From the NCBI RefSeq assembly GCF_004123795.1, contig NZ_MSSM01000032.1, positions 1 through 42,434 of the forward strand: a stretch of 42,434 nucleotides of DNA, written 5' to 3'. A program made the position numbers and the translations under genes. How positions within the stretch are numbered: position 1 is the first letter of the stretch; each line of letters opens with the position of its first letter. Source of the stretch: Lacticaseibacillus chiayiensis. Its GTDB lineage: Bacteria; Bacillota; Bacilli; Lactobacillales; Lactobacillaceae. This document shows, piece after piece, positions 1 to 7,163 of this stretch. The notes under the pieces were generated by a model. It saw only the letters and a program-made list of their open reading frames with translations, searched no databases and was not told where the DNA came from.

Positions 1-174
1 CTCATACCCAAGGGCATCTCGCTCCACCACTTCAGTAAGACGTATATTCACGAAGCTCAGAAGGTTCTTAATGGCAGGCTGCGTAAAAGCTTGGGTTACA
101 GGAGTGCTGCCGACGTCTTCCAGCAATTCAGCCAACCACGGCGAACTGTCCAAACACCGGTCGCAACATTTTGA
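1..174 (+). CDS. IS30-family transposase, C-terminal fragment (5' end outside window)
   Basis: Frame 1 is open from the window edge to a TGA at 172-174 and encodes 57 residues. They include IPKGISLHHFSK and an NGRLRKSLGYRSAADVF stretch, which resembles the C-terminal end of IS30-family DDE transposases (usually NNRPRKxLGYxTPxEVF). Catalytic residues would lie upstream, so whether the copy is intact cannot be judged. The NGRLRK variant of the usual NNRPRK suggests some divergence. The right end of the element probably lies within the next ~130 bases, which carry a perfect 10-bp hairpin (184-193 with 203-212). The family call rests on motif memory. Confidence 0.7.
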   Translation, partial: LIPKGISLHHFSKTYIHEAQKVLNGRLRKSLGYRSAADVFQQFSQPRRTVQTPVATF

Positions 175-391
175 CGAAATTTTCCGGGGGTCCTCTCCCC
201 CAGGACCCCCGGAGGAGAGGCCAACCCCCAAACCCTAAGTTCAAAACCTATAGACCGCTTCTTTCTTCTTGGTCTTCACTGTTGCACTTCATTTGACAAT
301 TCGGGTTCATTAAGTGTTTTCGGGCTAGAGTCTTACTTTTTCAATGTGTGCATGATACGATCAACCTAAGAAAAGTAAGGAGAACGCAGCG
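175..391. other. IS30-like right-end region and upstream region of the AbrB gene
   Basis: No gene is visible. A perfect stem CCGGGGGTCC/GGACCCCCGG (184-193/203-212) follows the transposase stop. GTTGCACTTCATTTGACAAT at 281-300 resembles terminal inverted repeats of lactobacillal IS30 elements as I remember them. The exact element boundary and target duplication cannot be set without the left end. The ribosome binding site of the next gene (AAGGAGAA, about 376-383) closes the region. Confidence 0.4.
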
Positions 392-670
392 ATGGATACC
401 AATAAACATTTGATCGCAGTTGTAACCGTGTCAAGTAAAGGGCAGATTACAATTCCAGCAAGCGTAAGGAACGAAGAAGGCATTACTGGGGGCACCAAAA
501 TTAATCTTTACCGCAATGAAGATAACGAGCTTGTTTTGCACGTTAAGCGTCCGGAACCGAGTACGTTTTGGCAACAGGTGTTAGCCGCGAATAAGAAATT
601 TGGAAAACAGGATTTAGTTAATGATTGGATAGATTTTGGTGAAGATGTGCGAGCGGAGAAAGATATCTAA
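392..670 (+). CDS. AbrB/MazE-type antitoxin-like DNA-binding protein
   Basis: The 92-residue protein has an N-terminal swapped-hairpin AbrB domain at about residues 8-52 (VTVSSKGQITIPASVR, then GTKINLYRNEDNELVLHV), the signature of SpoVT/AbrB and PrlF/MazE-type antitoxins. The C-terminal half (about 53-92) is polar and would be the toxin-binding tail if this is an antitoxin. AAGGAG lies about 10 bases before the ATG. Such proteins normally autoregulate an operon with a toxin of the PIN, MazF or YhaV type. No toxin frame follows in the next 140 bases, so the protein is an orphan or the toxin has been lost. It could also be a stand-alone AbrB-like regulator. Confidence 0.75.
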   Translation: MDTNKHLIAVVTVSSKGQITIPASVRNEEGITGGTKINLYRNEDNELVLHVKRPEPSTFWQQVLAANKKFGKQDLVNDWIDFGEDVRAEKDI

Positions 671-813
671 GTTATCTCAGCCTGCTCCGGTTAGATTGAC
701 TGATTGCCTGTCACAACGAATCGATGAATAGCATTGGTGAGAGTTAGCTATTGTCTACCCTGCAATGAGTTAAGCAATTCTGAACAAGCAGGATTATTTA
801 GAGGAGGAAGAAA

Positions 814-1088
814 ATGTCTAAATCCGAAAACACCGATGCATTAGCAAGATTCATCGTGTCATTAGGGTCTATGAACGATTATGGCATCACCGTTTATCAG
901 ACTAAACTTAAAAGCAATCCGTTAAACCGTTGCGGCAGAACCAAGATGCTATTGCCATTTTTCAAGACGCCATCAAGGGGATGAAGGCTGTTGGCAAAGT
1001 GACACTCAACATGGAAAAACGGCGCAATCTCATGCCTGTCGTGAGATTGTGCTGTTTTTTCATGTTTGAAGGCATTATTCAGAGTTAA
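814..1088 (+). pseudogene. Frameshifted small gene of unknown function
   Basis: An ATG at 814 has a strong GAGGAGGAAG site 4-13 bases upstream. The frame reads MSKSENTDALARFIVSLGSM and continues to a TGA at 982-984 (56 residues). From about 918 a second frame is more protein-like: SVKPLRQNQDAIAIFQDAI then KGMKAVGKV, open to a TAA at 1086-1088. The switch suggests a one-base indel near 910-920 in an originally single gene of 70-90 residues. The tail of the second frame runs through a terminator hairpin, so the original stop was probably earlier. I do not recognise the family. Its position behind the AbrB gene leaves open a decayed partner. Confidence 0.45.
1025..1060. terminator. Bidirectional Rho-independent terminator
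   Basis: A perfect 8-bp stem CAATCTCA/TGAGATTG (1025-1032/1042-1049) is followed by a T-run at 1055-1060 on the plus strand. On the minus strand it is followed by a T-run opposite the A-tract at 1016-1020. It can end both the small plus-strand gene and the minus-strand ABC operon. Confidence 0.75.
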
Positions 1089-1096
1089 TATCCGAC

Positions 1097-1810
1097 CTAC
1101 TTAGTCTCAACCCACTTGTCCAACAGGTAGACGTTAAGACTTGAAATGAGCGCGAAGATAACCAGGAATACGCCGAAAATGGCGGCTATGTTGTAGCGGC
1201 TAAAAGGCATTAAGAACAGTTGCCATAACTGGTTGAACAGGTAGGAGGCCGTGATAATTACGACCAGATAAATGGCCCATTGTGCGAGACGAATCTGGGT
1301 TTCGGGTAAAAAGGCCATGATGGTAACGGAGAGCAGGTGGACCAGACTGACAAATGTCCAAATGAAAAGGCAGGTTAAGCCAAGAATGGTCACGACTTCA
1401 GCGACATCCATCCAGATAGACGTTTCCGGCCAATGAATACCATGAGTGGTCACTTCCAGGATAGCGAAAATTAAGCTCTGAACCAGGCAGTAAATGACAA
1501 AGTTGCAGATGGTGCTGAATAAATTGGCCATGTATAGCTTCAGGTTGGTAATTGGCACGGAACGATAATAATTGTCGACCCAAGTATGTTCCTGCCTGAT
1601 GGCGAGTCGAATAAATAAGTAAAGTCCGCCAATAATTAAGTATGGTTGAAACGCATAGTAGAAAAGTTCGATGGAGAAGCGGGCACTGCCGCCAAAATAC
1701 ATTAAAATCGCCGTGATGATGGTTGCAACGATCGTGACGATAACCGTATTAATAACGGTTTGAATTCGCTGACGAATCAAGACTTTTGTCATCGTCCAAG
1801 TATTAGTCAT
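1097..1810 (-). CDS. ABC transporter permease of a YtrA-regulated exporter
   Basis: The 237-residue protein is strongly hydrophobic with about six predicted membrane segments, starting around residues 15-40 (VINTVIVTIVATIITAILMY). The start is placed at the ATG that overlaps the last codons of the upstream ATPase gene by 8 bases, with GGGAG about 9 bases upstream. A longer reading from 1855 would overlap that gene without a better site. The gene order is GntR regulator, ATPase, permease, which is typical of small YtrA-type cell-envelope stress ABC systems. The substrate is unknown. The permease family is not diagnostic by sequence, so the role is inferred from its neighbours. Confidence 0.8.
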   Translation of the reverse strand: MTNTWTMTKVLIRQRIQTVINTVIVTIVATIITAILMYFGGSARFSIELFYYAFQPYLIIGGLYLFIRLAIRQEHTWVDNYYRSVPITNLKLYMANLFSTICNFVIYCLVQSLIFAILEVTTHGIHWPETSIWMDVAEVVTILGLTCLFIWTFVSLVHLLSVTIMAFLPETQIRLAQWAIYLVVIITASYLFNQLWQLFLMPFSRYNIAAIFGVFLVIFALISSLNVYLLDKWVETK

Positions 1811-2519
1811 CTGTGGCGCTCCCTTCATAGAAGCTTTCATAATAAGCTTCGACACTCATACCGGTTTCTTCGCGGAGTTGCTCCGTATTCCGGTGCGCAA
1901 CAACGTGTTTGTCTTTTAGCACAACAATTTCGTCGAGAATGTTCACGACATCGTTGACATGGTGATCCGAGATCATGACCGTGGCCGCAGCAGGCTTCCA
2001 TGCGATCATGTTACTGATAAGGCGTTTGCGCGTCATGCTGTCAATGCCTTCAAACGGTTCATCAAGTAAATAGAGTTGGGTTTGGCGGGACAAGGTAAGG
2101 GCGGTCGCAAATTTTTTGCGATTACCTTTGGAGAGCGCACTTAATTTTTGGTGACAGTCCAATTCGTACTTATTGGTGAAATTTTCAAACGCCTTTTCCG
2201 AAAAGTCGAGATACATGATGGCGTAATCGGTCGCGATCTGGTGCAACGTGCGGTTGGCGTTCACGCCTTTAAGTGATTCGCTGAAGCTGCTAAGTTGCTT
2301 GCGGTCGACGATGCTTTCCGAGGCGCCGATTTGGATGGTACCGGTAAAATTGGTCGCGACGCCGTTTAAGAGCCGCATCAACGTGGTTTTGCCAGCTCCG
2401 TTTGCGCCCAGCAACCCAATGAAGTGTCCTTGTTGAACGTTGAGATTGAGATCATCCAGAATGAGGTGGCGATTGCGTTTATAGGTCAGGTGTTCTGCGG
2501 AAATCTTATTGGTGGTCAT
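1803..2519 (-). CDS. ABC transporter ATP-binding protein
   Basis: This is a 238-residue nucleotide-binding subunit. The Walker A motif GANGAGKTT lies at about residues 38-46. A degenerate signature LSKGNRKKF replaces LSGGQ, as is common in ABC-2-type exporters. Walker B is LYLLDEPFEGID, and the H-loop lies in MISDHHVND. The start is the ATG at 2519 (MTTNKIS), with AGGAGG 7 bases upstream. Upstream in-frame codons overlap the regulator gene and lack such a site. It overlaps the GntR gene by 14 bases and the permease gene by 8, so the three are probably translationally coupled. It energises the adjacent permease, and export is more likely than import because no binding protein is present. Confidence 0.9.
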   Translation of the reverse strand: MTTNKISAEHLTYKRNRHLILDDLNLNVQQGHFIGLLGANGAGKTTLMRLLNGVATNFTGTIQIGASESIVDRKQLSSFSESLKGVNANRTLHQIATDYAIMYLDFSEKAFENFTNKYELDCHQKLSALSKGNRKKFATALTLSRQTQLYLLDEPFEGIDSMTRKRLISNMIAWKPAAATVMISDHHVNDVVNILDEIVVLKDKHVVAHRNTEQLREETGMSVEAYYESFYEGSATDD

Positions 2520-2886
2520 GGTGAGCCTCCTGTTCATCAACATATTGCGCAAAAGCGTCTTTCATTTCCTCGGCGCTAAGATTTAGGTCAGCTAGCTGGC
2601 GATATAAGGTGCCGAGTTCAGTGGCAATGACGCGATTTTTCAGTTCAATCAACACCTTAATGTCGTCCGTCACAAAATTGCCGCGGCCGCGCCGGGTGAC
2701 GAGTACGCCTTCTTGAATCAGTTCACTTAATGCGCGTTGAACCGTGTTGACATTTACCGTTAGCTCGGCAGCCAATTGGCGAACAGCCGGCAACTGGGCG
2801 CCGGACTTAAGCCGACCCGTGATAATGGCTTGGTAGAGGTACTGCTTGATTTGCAGATAGATCGGAACTTTATCGTCAAATTCCAC
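2506..2886 (-). CDS. GntR-family regulator, YtrA subfamily
   Basis: The 126-residue protein has an N-terminal winged helix of GntR type (PIYLQIKQYLYQAIITGRL, then LPAVRQLAAELTVNVNTVQRAL at about residues 30-51). A short helical C-terminal segment (about 75-126) follows instead of a ligand-binding FCD or UTRA domain. That length and architecture fit the YtrA subfamily, whose members repress a linked ABC transporter operon. It is the first gene of a three-gene operon and has an inverted repeat in its own promoter region (2903-2926). The inducer is unknown; YtrA relatives often respond to cell-wall-active antibiotics. Confidence 0.88.
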   Translation of the reverse strand: MEFDDKVPIYLQIKQYLYQAIITGRLKSGAQLPAVRQLAAELTVNVNTVQRALSELIQEGVLVTRRGRGNFVTDDIKVLIELKNRVIATELGTLYRQLADLNLSAEEMKDAFAQYVDEQEAHHDHQ

Positions 2887-2902
2887 GGTGTGCCTCCTTA
2901 CT

Positions 2903-2926
2903 AGTGTATTAGTTATCTATTACACT
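2903..2926 (-). promoter_or_regulatory. Candidate YtrA-type operator
   Basis: A 24-bp imperfect inverted repeat (AGTGTAATAG on one arm, CTAATACACT on the other, 9 of 10 positions complementary) lies 17-40 bases upstream of the GntR start. The GTGTA/TACAC arms match the general style of YtrA-family operators, so this is the likely autoregulatory site. The assignment is inferred from position and symmetry. Confidence 0.65.
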
Positions 2927-3059
2927 GTATCAATAATGGACATATTTGCCAAGTATCAATAACCATTATTTTAATGGCGCGGGAGGCCTCTAAGTTTCAA
3001 AATAGCCGCTTCATGGTACAATGCAAGGCAAGAAGCAGCACAAGAAAGTGAGGCGAAGG

Positions 3060-3914
3060 ATGACGAAAAAATGGGGCAAAGTGATGCTCATCATCGGCAT
3101 CTTTCTGGTTGTGAGTGGTGGCGCCTGGTGGTGGGTGAACCGCGGCGAGGCGACTTCGACAAAACGCGTGGCCGGGACGTATCAAACGCCGACATTATTT
3201 GTTCACGGTTTTGGTGGCGGGTATGGCTCGGAAAAGGATATGATCAATGATCTTAGCAAGCATCCTGGGTATCGCCAGGTTTTGCGGTATACTATGACGA
3301 ATACCGGTCAGCTTAGTGTTAGCGGATCGTGGTCGCCGAGCGTTCGTCATCCGCTGATAGCCGTTGTGTTCAGTAGCGGGCGGCCAGATGCGACCACGCT
3401 GGCCAAGATCCTTAAGCAGTTGAAAAGACGTTATGGTATTCAAAACTTTAATGCGGTTGGCCACTCTGCCGGTTCCGCGGCTTGGGCCGACTGGGCGGTC
3501 ACCAAAGACAAAAAAGGCGAACCCACCTTGCAACGGCTCGTTACCATTGCCGGCCCGTTCAATGGCTTTCCCGGTATGCCTGGAATGAACAGCGGGCAAG
3601 ACATTAAGCTGGCGAGCGATTGCCGCCCCAGCGTGATGTCTGATCGCTACAAGCCGATGTATGAAAATCGGCAGTATTTTCCCAAGACAGCGGCGGTTTT
3701 GAATCTATTTGGCAATCTGGGAAAAGGATCCGATGGCCGTGTTCCCGTCAATTCCGCTCGTTCACTGCGGTATATCGTGGCAGGCAGAGCCAAAAGCTAC
3801 ACCGAACGCGAAATTACCAACAGCAAGGCGCAACACAGCAAGCTGCATGAACACAATCCGTTGGTTAATCGGTATTTGTATGAATTTTTGAGTACAGGCA
3901 AGATTACGAACTGA
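3060..3914 (+). CDS. Membrane-anchored or secreted alpha/beta hydrolase (DUF915 type)
   Basis: The 284-residue protein begins with a lysine-rich segment and a hydrophobic helix (about residues 7-25, VMLIIGIFLVVSGGAWWWV), acting as a signal peptide or membrane anchor. The hydrolase part has an oxyanion region TLFVHGFGGGYGSE (about 45-58) and the nucleophile elbow GHSAGS (Ser136). This pattern matches the DUF915/lipase-like hydrolases of lactobacilli. The substrate is unknown. An earlier ATG at 3021 overlaps an extended -10-like TGGTACAAT, so the ATG at 3060 after GAGGCGAAGG is preferred. The gene stands alone between two minus-strand units and ends in a bidirectional terminator. Confidence 0.82.
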   Translation: MTKKWGKVMLIIGIFLVVSGGAWWWVNRGEATSTKRVAGTYQTPTLFVHGFGGGYGSEKDMINDLSKHPGYRQVLRYTMTNTGQLSVSGSWSPSVRHPLIAVVFSSGRPDATTLAKILKQLKRRYGIQNFNAVGHSAGSAAWADWAVTKDKKGEPTLQRLVTIAGPFNGFPGMPGMNSGQDIKLASDCRPSVMSDRYKPMYENRQYFPKTAAVLNLFGNLGKGSDGRVPVNSARSLRYIVAGRAKSYTEREITNSKAQHSKLHEHNPLVNRYLYEFLSTGKITN

Positions 3915-3931
3915 TTAGGGATTAAAACGTT

Positions 3932-3975
3932 AAAAGGCATTGCCCACAATTTTCGCATGTGGCAATGCCTTTTTG
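3932..3975. terminator. Bidirectional terminator
   Basis: A long stem (AAAAGGCATTGCC with GGCAATGCCTTTTT, one bulged C) lies between two convergent genes. T-rich tracts on both sides let it serve the hydrolase on the plus strand and the XRE regulator on the minus strand. Confidence 0.85.
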
Positions 3976-4017
3976 GTTATATATGCTGAGTTTGTTGCAA
4001 CATTCAAACAAGAACAG

Positions 4018-5046
4018 CTAATCGGCATACTCCTTAAGCAACTCGTTATATTCAGGGGTATCTTTCAGAAATGCCAGATCGGGATCAAGCACAGTGGTCT
4101 GAACGAATTGCTTGCGTGCCTTTGCTGGTGATTCTCGCGGTTTCGGTTGCGGCAGATGCTGGAAAACCTTGGGGAAGGGCTGATCTAAATTGTCAGCAAA
4201 TTGACGGATAACCGCCACTGCCCGTTTGACATCCTTGGTCGCCTTGGCGAGTTGCAATTCGGTGTCAATAAGGAATGGATTACTCATAGGAAGTACTTGG
4301 TTTAGTGCTTTGGCGAGCTTCGCATATTCCTCGGCGGTTGCCAGCTGGTGGTCAGCGATGGCCACCTGGCTTAGCAAGTCGAGTACTTGTCCTAGAGCAC
4401 CAAAATCACTACCCAATAGTTTCTCGCCTTCAACATAAGCTTCAGATAGCTGACCACGTTTTAACTGCAGTTTAGGCTTTAACGCCCAAGCAGCCACCGT
4501 TTCAGTAGGCAACGCAGCAAGTTGCTTTTCAGCCACGTCGAATTGCTCTTCACTGAGATAAAAATTAAACAGGGCCAGTGCGGCAAATTGTGCTTGCGGC
4601 AAATCAGAGCTTTGTTCAGCCGACTTGTACAACTGAATAATCCGTTGTTGTACTGGCGGCCAGTCGTCTTTTGGAATCTGAGGCTTCAGTGTGTCCAGAA
4701 AAGGTGCCGCCATCATCTGTAATTGTGAAACTGATGGATAGTCGCGCAGTTCCTGATCAATCAGCGCAACGGCGGCTTGCCAACCATCCTTTTGTGCTGT
4801 CATGGTTAGCTTGGCTAAAAAGTCTTGAAGAGCTGCTGGATCTAAGTCAGAAGAAAAGTCCAGCAATGTGTTGATATCCGTGCCGAGGTTACGCGCTAAC
4901 ACAGGTAATAAGGTGATGTCAGGATAAGATGTGCCTTTTTCCCACTTGCTCACAGCAGGAGCAGAGACGCCTACTTTTTGTGCGAGTTCTTCTTGCGTTA
5001 AACCGGCGGCTAGCCGTTTATTGCGGATTATTTGGCTCAGTTGCAT
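4018..5046 (-). CDS. XRE-family regulator with long helical C-terminal domain
   Basis: The 342-residue protein has an N-terminal Cro/CI helix-turn-helix at residues 3-58 (LSQIIRNKRLAAGLTQEELA, VSAPAVSKWEKGTSYPDI). About 270 residues of alpha-helical, Leu/Ala/Gln-rich sequence follow and look like TPR-type repeats. The architecture recalls peptide-responsive RRNPP regulators and their relatives, but no obvious signal-peptide gene is adjacent. The ATG at 5046 has GAGGGG at about 9 bases; a GTG three codons earlier would abut that site. Its targets are unknown, and the flanking genes point away from or converge on it. Confidence 0.85.
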   Translation of the reverse strand: MQLSQIIRNKRLAAGLTQEELAQKVGVSAPAVSKWEKGTSYPDITLLPVLARNLGTDINTLLDFSSDLDPAALQDFLAKLTMTAQKDGWQAAVALIDQELRDYPSVSQLQMMAAPFLDTLKPQIPKDDWPPVQQRIIQLYKSAEQSSDLPQAQFAALALFNFYLSEEQFDVAEKQLAALPTETVAAWALKPKLQLKRGQLSEAYVEGEKLLGSDFGALGQVLDLLSQVAIADHQLATAEEYAKLAKALNQVLPMSNPFLIDTELQLAKATKDVKRAVAVIRQFADNLDQPFPKVFQHLPQPKPRESPAKARKQFVQTTVLDPDLAFLKDTPEYNELLKEYAD

Positions 5047-5174
5047 GATGTTCACCCCTCATTTTTTAATGGTCTTTAATTTTATTATGAAGAGGCAAGC
5101 AAGTAAAAACAATGGAGGCGTTTTCAATTCTGCTACAATTTTTTTAACTGCTGGTTAAGTCGGTCGCAAATCGG

Positions 5175-5912
5175 TTACCACACCTGATTGATGGCCATCG
5201 CGATTAGCAAAATACCGAGAACCGGGCGCAAGATGGCGGTGAGTAACCGCGGATCAAAGCGGTTCAGAATGCGTGGGGTGATAGCGGCACCTACCAATGA
5301 CCCAAGCATCAGCAATCCGCCCACTGTCCATGCGATCGTGCCTTGGGTTGCGTGCAGCAGACTGCCAACGATGGATAGGGCAACCAACGCATAAGAGGAA
5401 GTGGCGGCTGCATGGGGCATATCCAAACCCATTAGCATCAAGCCGGCCATAATCGGTCCACCTCCGCTTAATCCGGCGATGCCGACCATTAAGCCGCTAA
5501 TGATGCCCAGTAGATAGGCGAACCAAGTGGGCTGGCCGGTCTTTTTCACGTGATGCGCAAACGATTGCCGCAACATCTGTACGCCAAGCACGACAAAAAT
5601 AATCGCGATGGCCCATGAATAAATCAGTTCAGGAATATAAGGAGCCGCCAAACTGCCGACAATTGTGGCCGGAACAGCGGTGAGCAGAATCTTATTGCCG
5701 GCGTGAAGCCGCATGTTGCCAGTTCGATAGTGACTGTAACAGCCCACGGCGAGTGCCGGAATGGCGGTAAAAAGCGAGGTTGCCGTGGCTGTACTCGGCG
5801 ACAAATGCGCGACGCCTGTCATAATACCGAGGTAGAAAGCGCCACCGCCGCCACCCATTGTCATAATAAAAGCCCCGACCAAAAAGCCGAGGAGAATCAA
5901 AACGATTGTCAT
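5175..5912 (-). CDS. TauE/SafE-family membrane permease
   Basis: The 245-residue integral membrane protein has about eight hydrophobic segments. A glycine-rich N-terminal helix (LGFLVGAFIMTMGGGGGAFY) and an internal repeat GIISGLMVGIAGLSGGGP at about mid-length form the characteristic duplicated motif of TauE/SafE (formerly DUF81) proteins. Members are proposed exporters of sulfite, sulfoacetate or other organosulfur anions; the substrate here is unknown. The start at 5912 is set by AGGAGG 7 bases upstream. A longer upstream reading runs through the leader hairpin at 5960-5981 and is not supported. No sulfur-metabolism gene is adjacent. Confidence 0.87.
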   Translation of the reverse strand: MTIVLILLGFLVGAFIMTMGGGGGAFYLGIMTGVAHLSPSTATATSLFTAIPALAVGCYSHYRTGNMRLHAGNKILLTAVPATIVGSLAAPYIPELIYSWAIAIIFVVLGVQMLRQSFAHHVKKTGQPTWFAYLLGIISGLMVGIAGLSGGGPIMAGLMLMGLDMPHAAATSSYALVALSIVGSLLHATQGTIAWTVGGLLMLGSLVGAAITPRILNRFDPRLLTAILRPVLGILLIAMAINQVW

Positions 5913-5959
5913 GAAATTTCCTCCTAGTGGATACGGCTGTCGTCGCCGAGTACCCACAC

Positions 5960-5981
5960 AGCATGTTTCGCTAAACATGCT
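5960..5981. promoter_or_regulatory. Leader hairpin upstream of the TauE/SafE gene
   Basis: A perfect stem AGCATGTTT/AAACATGCT with a 4-base loop lies about 50 bases upstream of the permease start. It has no downstream T-run. It may be an operator palindrome or a transcript-stabilising hairpin; nothing identifies the binding factor. Confidence 0.4.
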
Positions 5982-6089
5982 TGATAAAATAATTTTTATT
6001 AATTGACTCCATATTAGCGCATTTCGCAACTGATTTTCAGCAAAAGTACTGACAGTAAAACTGATTTTCGCGAAATTATCTAATGACGG

Positions 6090-6284
6090 TTGACCGGAAA
6101 GAGGCAAGGACATATTAAGCAATATATGCTGACTTTTGCCTTTGTGTTTGATTGGCTGCGGTTTGCGGCGCTGGGGTTTTTTGATCCATTTGACACTCCC
6201 TTAAACGGCATTAGCGAACATACCCGGCTCATCGCGGGTGTAGCCGGTGCCGTCGTGCTCTTAGCCGCGGAGACAACGCCTTGA
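6090..6284 (+). CDS. Possible small membrane protein (uncertain)
   Basis: An open frame reads from a TTG at 6090, or an ATG at 6126, to a TGA at 6282-6284. It encodes 52-64 residues with two short hydrophobic stretches (MLTFAFVFDWLRFAALGFF and LIAGVAGAVVLLAAE). The composition is protein-like, but neither start has a well-spaced ribosome binding site; an AAGGA lies about 17 bases before the ATG. It may be a small real membrane protein or the remnant of a larger one. I recognise no family. Confidence 0.3.
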   Translation: MTGKRQGHIKQYMLTFAFVFDWLRFAALGFFDPFDTPLNGISEHTRLIAGVAGAVVLLAAETTP

Positions 6285-6434
6285 TCAGAAGCCCATTGTC
6301 TCAAAGCCGCCTAACAACATCAGGGACAAAGCCCGGTTGCTGTGTTGTTTCCGCTGCTGGGCCCCATTCGGCCTACGGTTGCTCCGCTTTGGCATTAGTA
6401 TCTTAAGACTTCTTACAAATTGTCCACGGGAAGC
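6285..6434. other. Intergenic stretch without a recognisable gene
   Basis: Between the small frame at 6090-6284 and the terminator at 6435-6487 lies about 150 bases of fairly GC-rich sequence. It contains GGGCCCCATTCGGCC-like palindromic words but has no good start or ribosome binding site on either strand. It could be a degraded gene or an intergenic repeat. Confidence 0.3.
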
Positions 6435-6487
6435 AAAAAGCGACCAACATTTCCGTGCCGAAAAGGGATGTGTCGGTCGCATTTTTT
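6435..6487. terminator. Terminator, probably bidirectional
   Basis: GCGACC (6440-6445) pairs with GGTCGC (6475-6480). The stem extends with minor mismatches and is flanked by an A-tract on the left and a T6 run at 6482-6487. It lies just downstream of the minus-strand TetR gene and can end that operon. Confidence 0.75.
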
Positions 6488-6530
6488 ATGGTGACGAATT
6501 ATGGTCCAATCTCTTTCGTAAAACCAACAG

Positions 6531-7163
6531 TTAGTCTGGTAAAAAGCCGTGTTCGACGATCTTCAACTGGCGATTCATTTGATCAACCACCGCCTGCAAG
6601 TCTTCAAAATTGCGGTACTTGCCGGTGGCGATCAGCTGCGTTGTTACCGCAGTTTGTTGGGCGATGAGCGCAGAAATCACACTGAAGATGTCATCGACGG
6701 AAATCCCTTGCCGGCGGGGTAATTGTTCGATTTTTTCACGAAAAATTCGATTGGCCTCTGCGGAAATAGCTTGGGTTTCTTGTTGAATCTGGTGCTGCAA
6801 TGGTTGGGGAAAATGCGGCAAATCTGCGTAGGCCTGCATCATGAGGCGGTATTCGGCGGGAAAGGTTAATTGCAGTTTCATTTCATATTTCACTGCTGTT
6901 GACATCATAGCAGCTAAACCCGGGGCGTCTTGCCATTGATGCGGATCCATGTGGGCATAGATACGCTGATAAGCGGTTTTAAAGGTGTCGAGGTATAAGG
7001 CTTGTTTATTGCCAAAATAATGAAAAATCAACCCTTTTGAAACGCCAGCAGTGGCGGCGATTTGATCGGTTTTGGTTTTCGCAAAGCCTAATTGTCCGAA
7101 GGCATCAGTTGCTGCTTTTAAAATTCGGGTTACTTTTTCGGGATCGGTCACCACTTTTTTCAT
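6531..7163 (-). CDS. TetR-family repressor of the linked ABC exporter
   Basis: The 210-residue protein has a classical TetR helix-turn-helix in residues 10-55 (ILKAATDAFGQLGFAKTKTD, TAGVSKGLIFHYFGNKQALY) and a helical ligand-binding C-terminal domain. Its ATG overlaps the TGA of the upstream permease gene (ATGA), so it is the third gene of an ATPase-permease-TetR operon and translationally coupled. Two identical-style 16-bp palindromes in the operon promoter (9796-9811 and 9819-9834) are the probable binding sites. The ligand is probably a substrate of the exporter. A longer start at 7244 would lie inside the permease gene and is rejected. Confidence 0.9.
   Translation of the reverse strand: MKKVVTDPEKVTRILKAATDAFGQLGFAKTKTDQIAATAGVSKGLIFHYFGNKQALYLDTFKTAYQRIYAHMDPHQWQDAPGLAAMMSTAVKYEMKLQLTFPAEYRLMMQAYADLPHFPQPLQHQIQQETQAISAEANRIFREKIEQLPRRQGISVDDIFSVISALIAQQTAVTTQLIATGKYRNFEDLQAVVDQMNRQLKIVEHGFLPD

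Noticed and set aside
671-813. A PIN- or MazF-type toxin following the AbrB gene
   Set aside because: No frame longer than a few codons and no toxin motif is present; the module is incomplete.
3195-3599. A 134-residue minus-strand frame opposite the alpha/beta hydrolase
   Set aside because: It lies wholly within a well-supported gene whose motifs are intact, and has no start context.
5087-5158. A 23-codon frame (MKRQASKNNGGVFNSATIFL...) near the XRE gene as a possible signal peptide for an RRNPP-like regulator
   Set aside because: There is no ribosome binding site and no typical secretion signal, and it overlaps the probable promoter of the XRE gene.
6285-6482. Minus-strand frame of 65 residues
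   Set aside because: It reads through the terminator hairpin from its start, has no ribosome binding site and very high Arg/Ser content.
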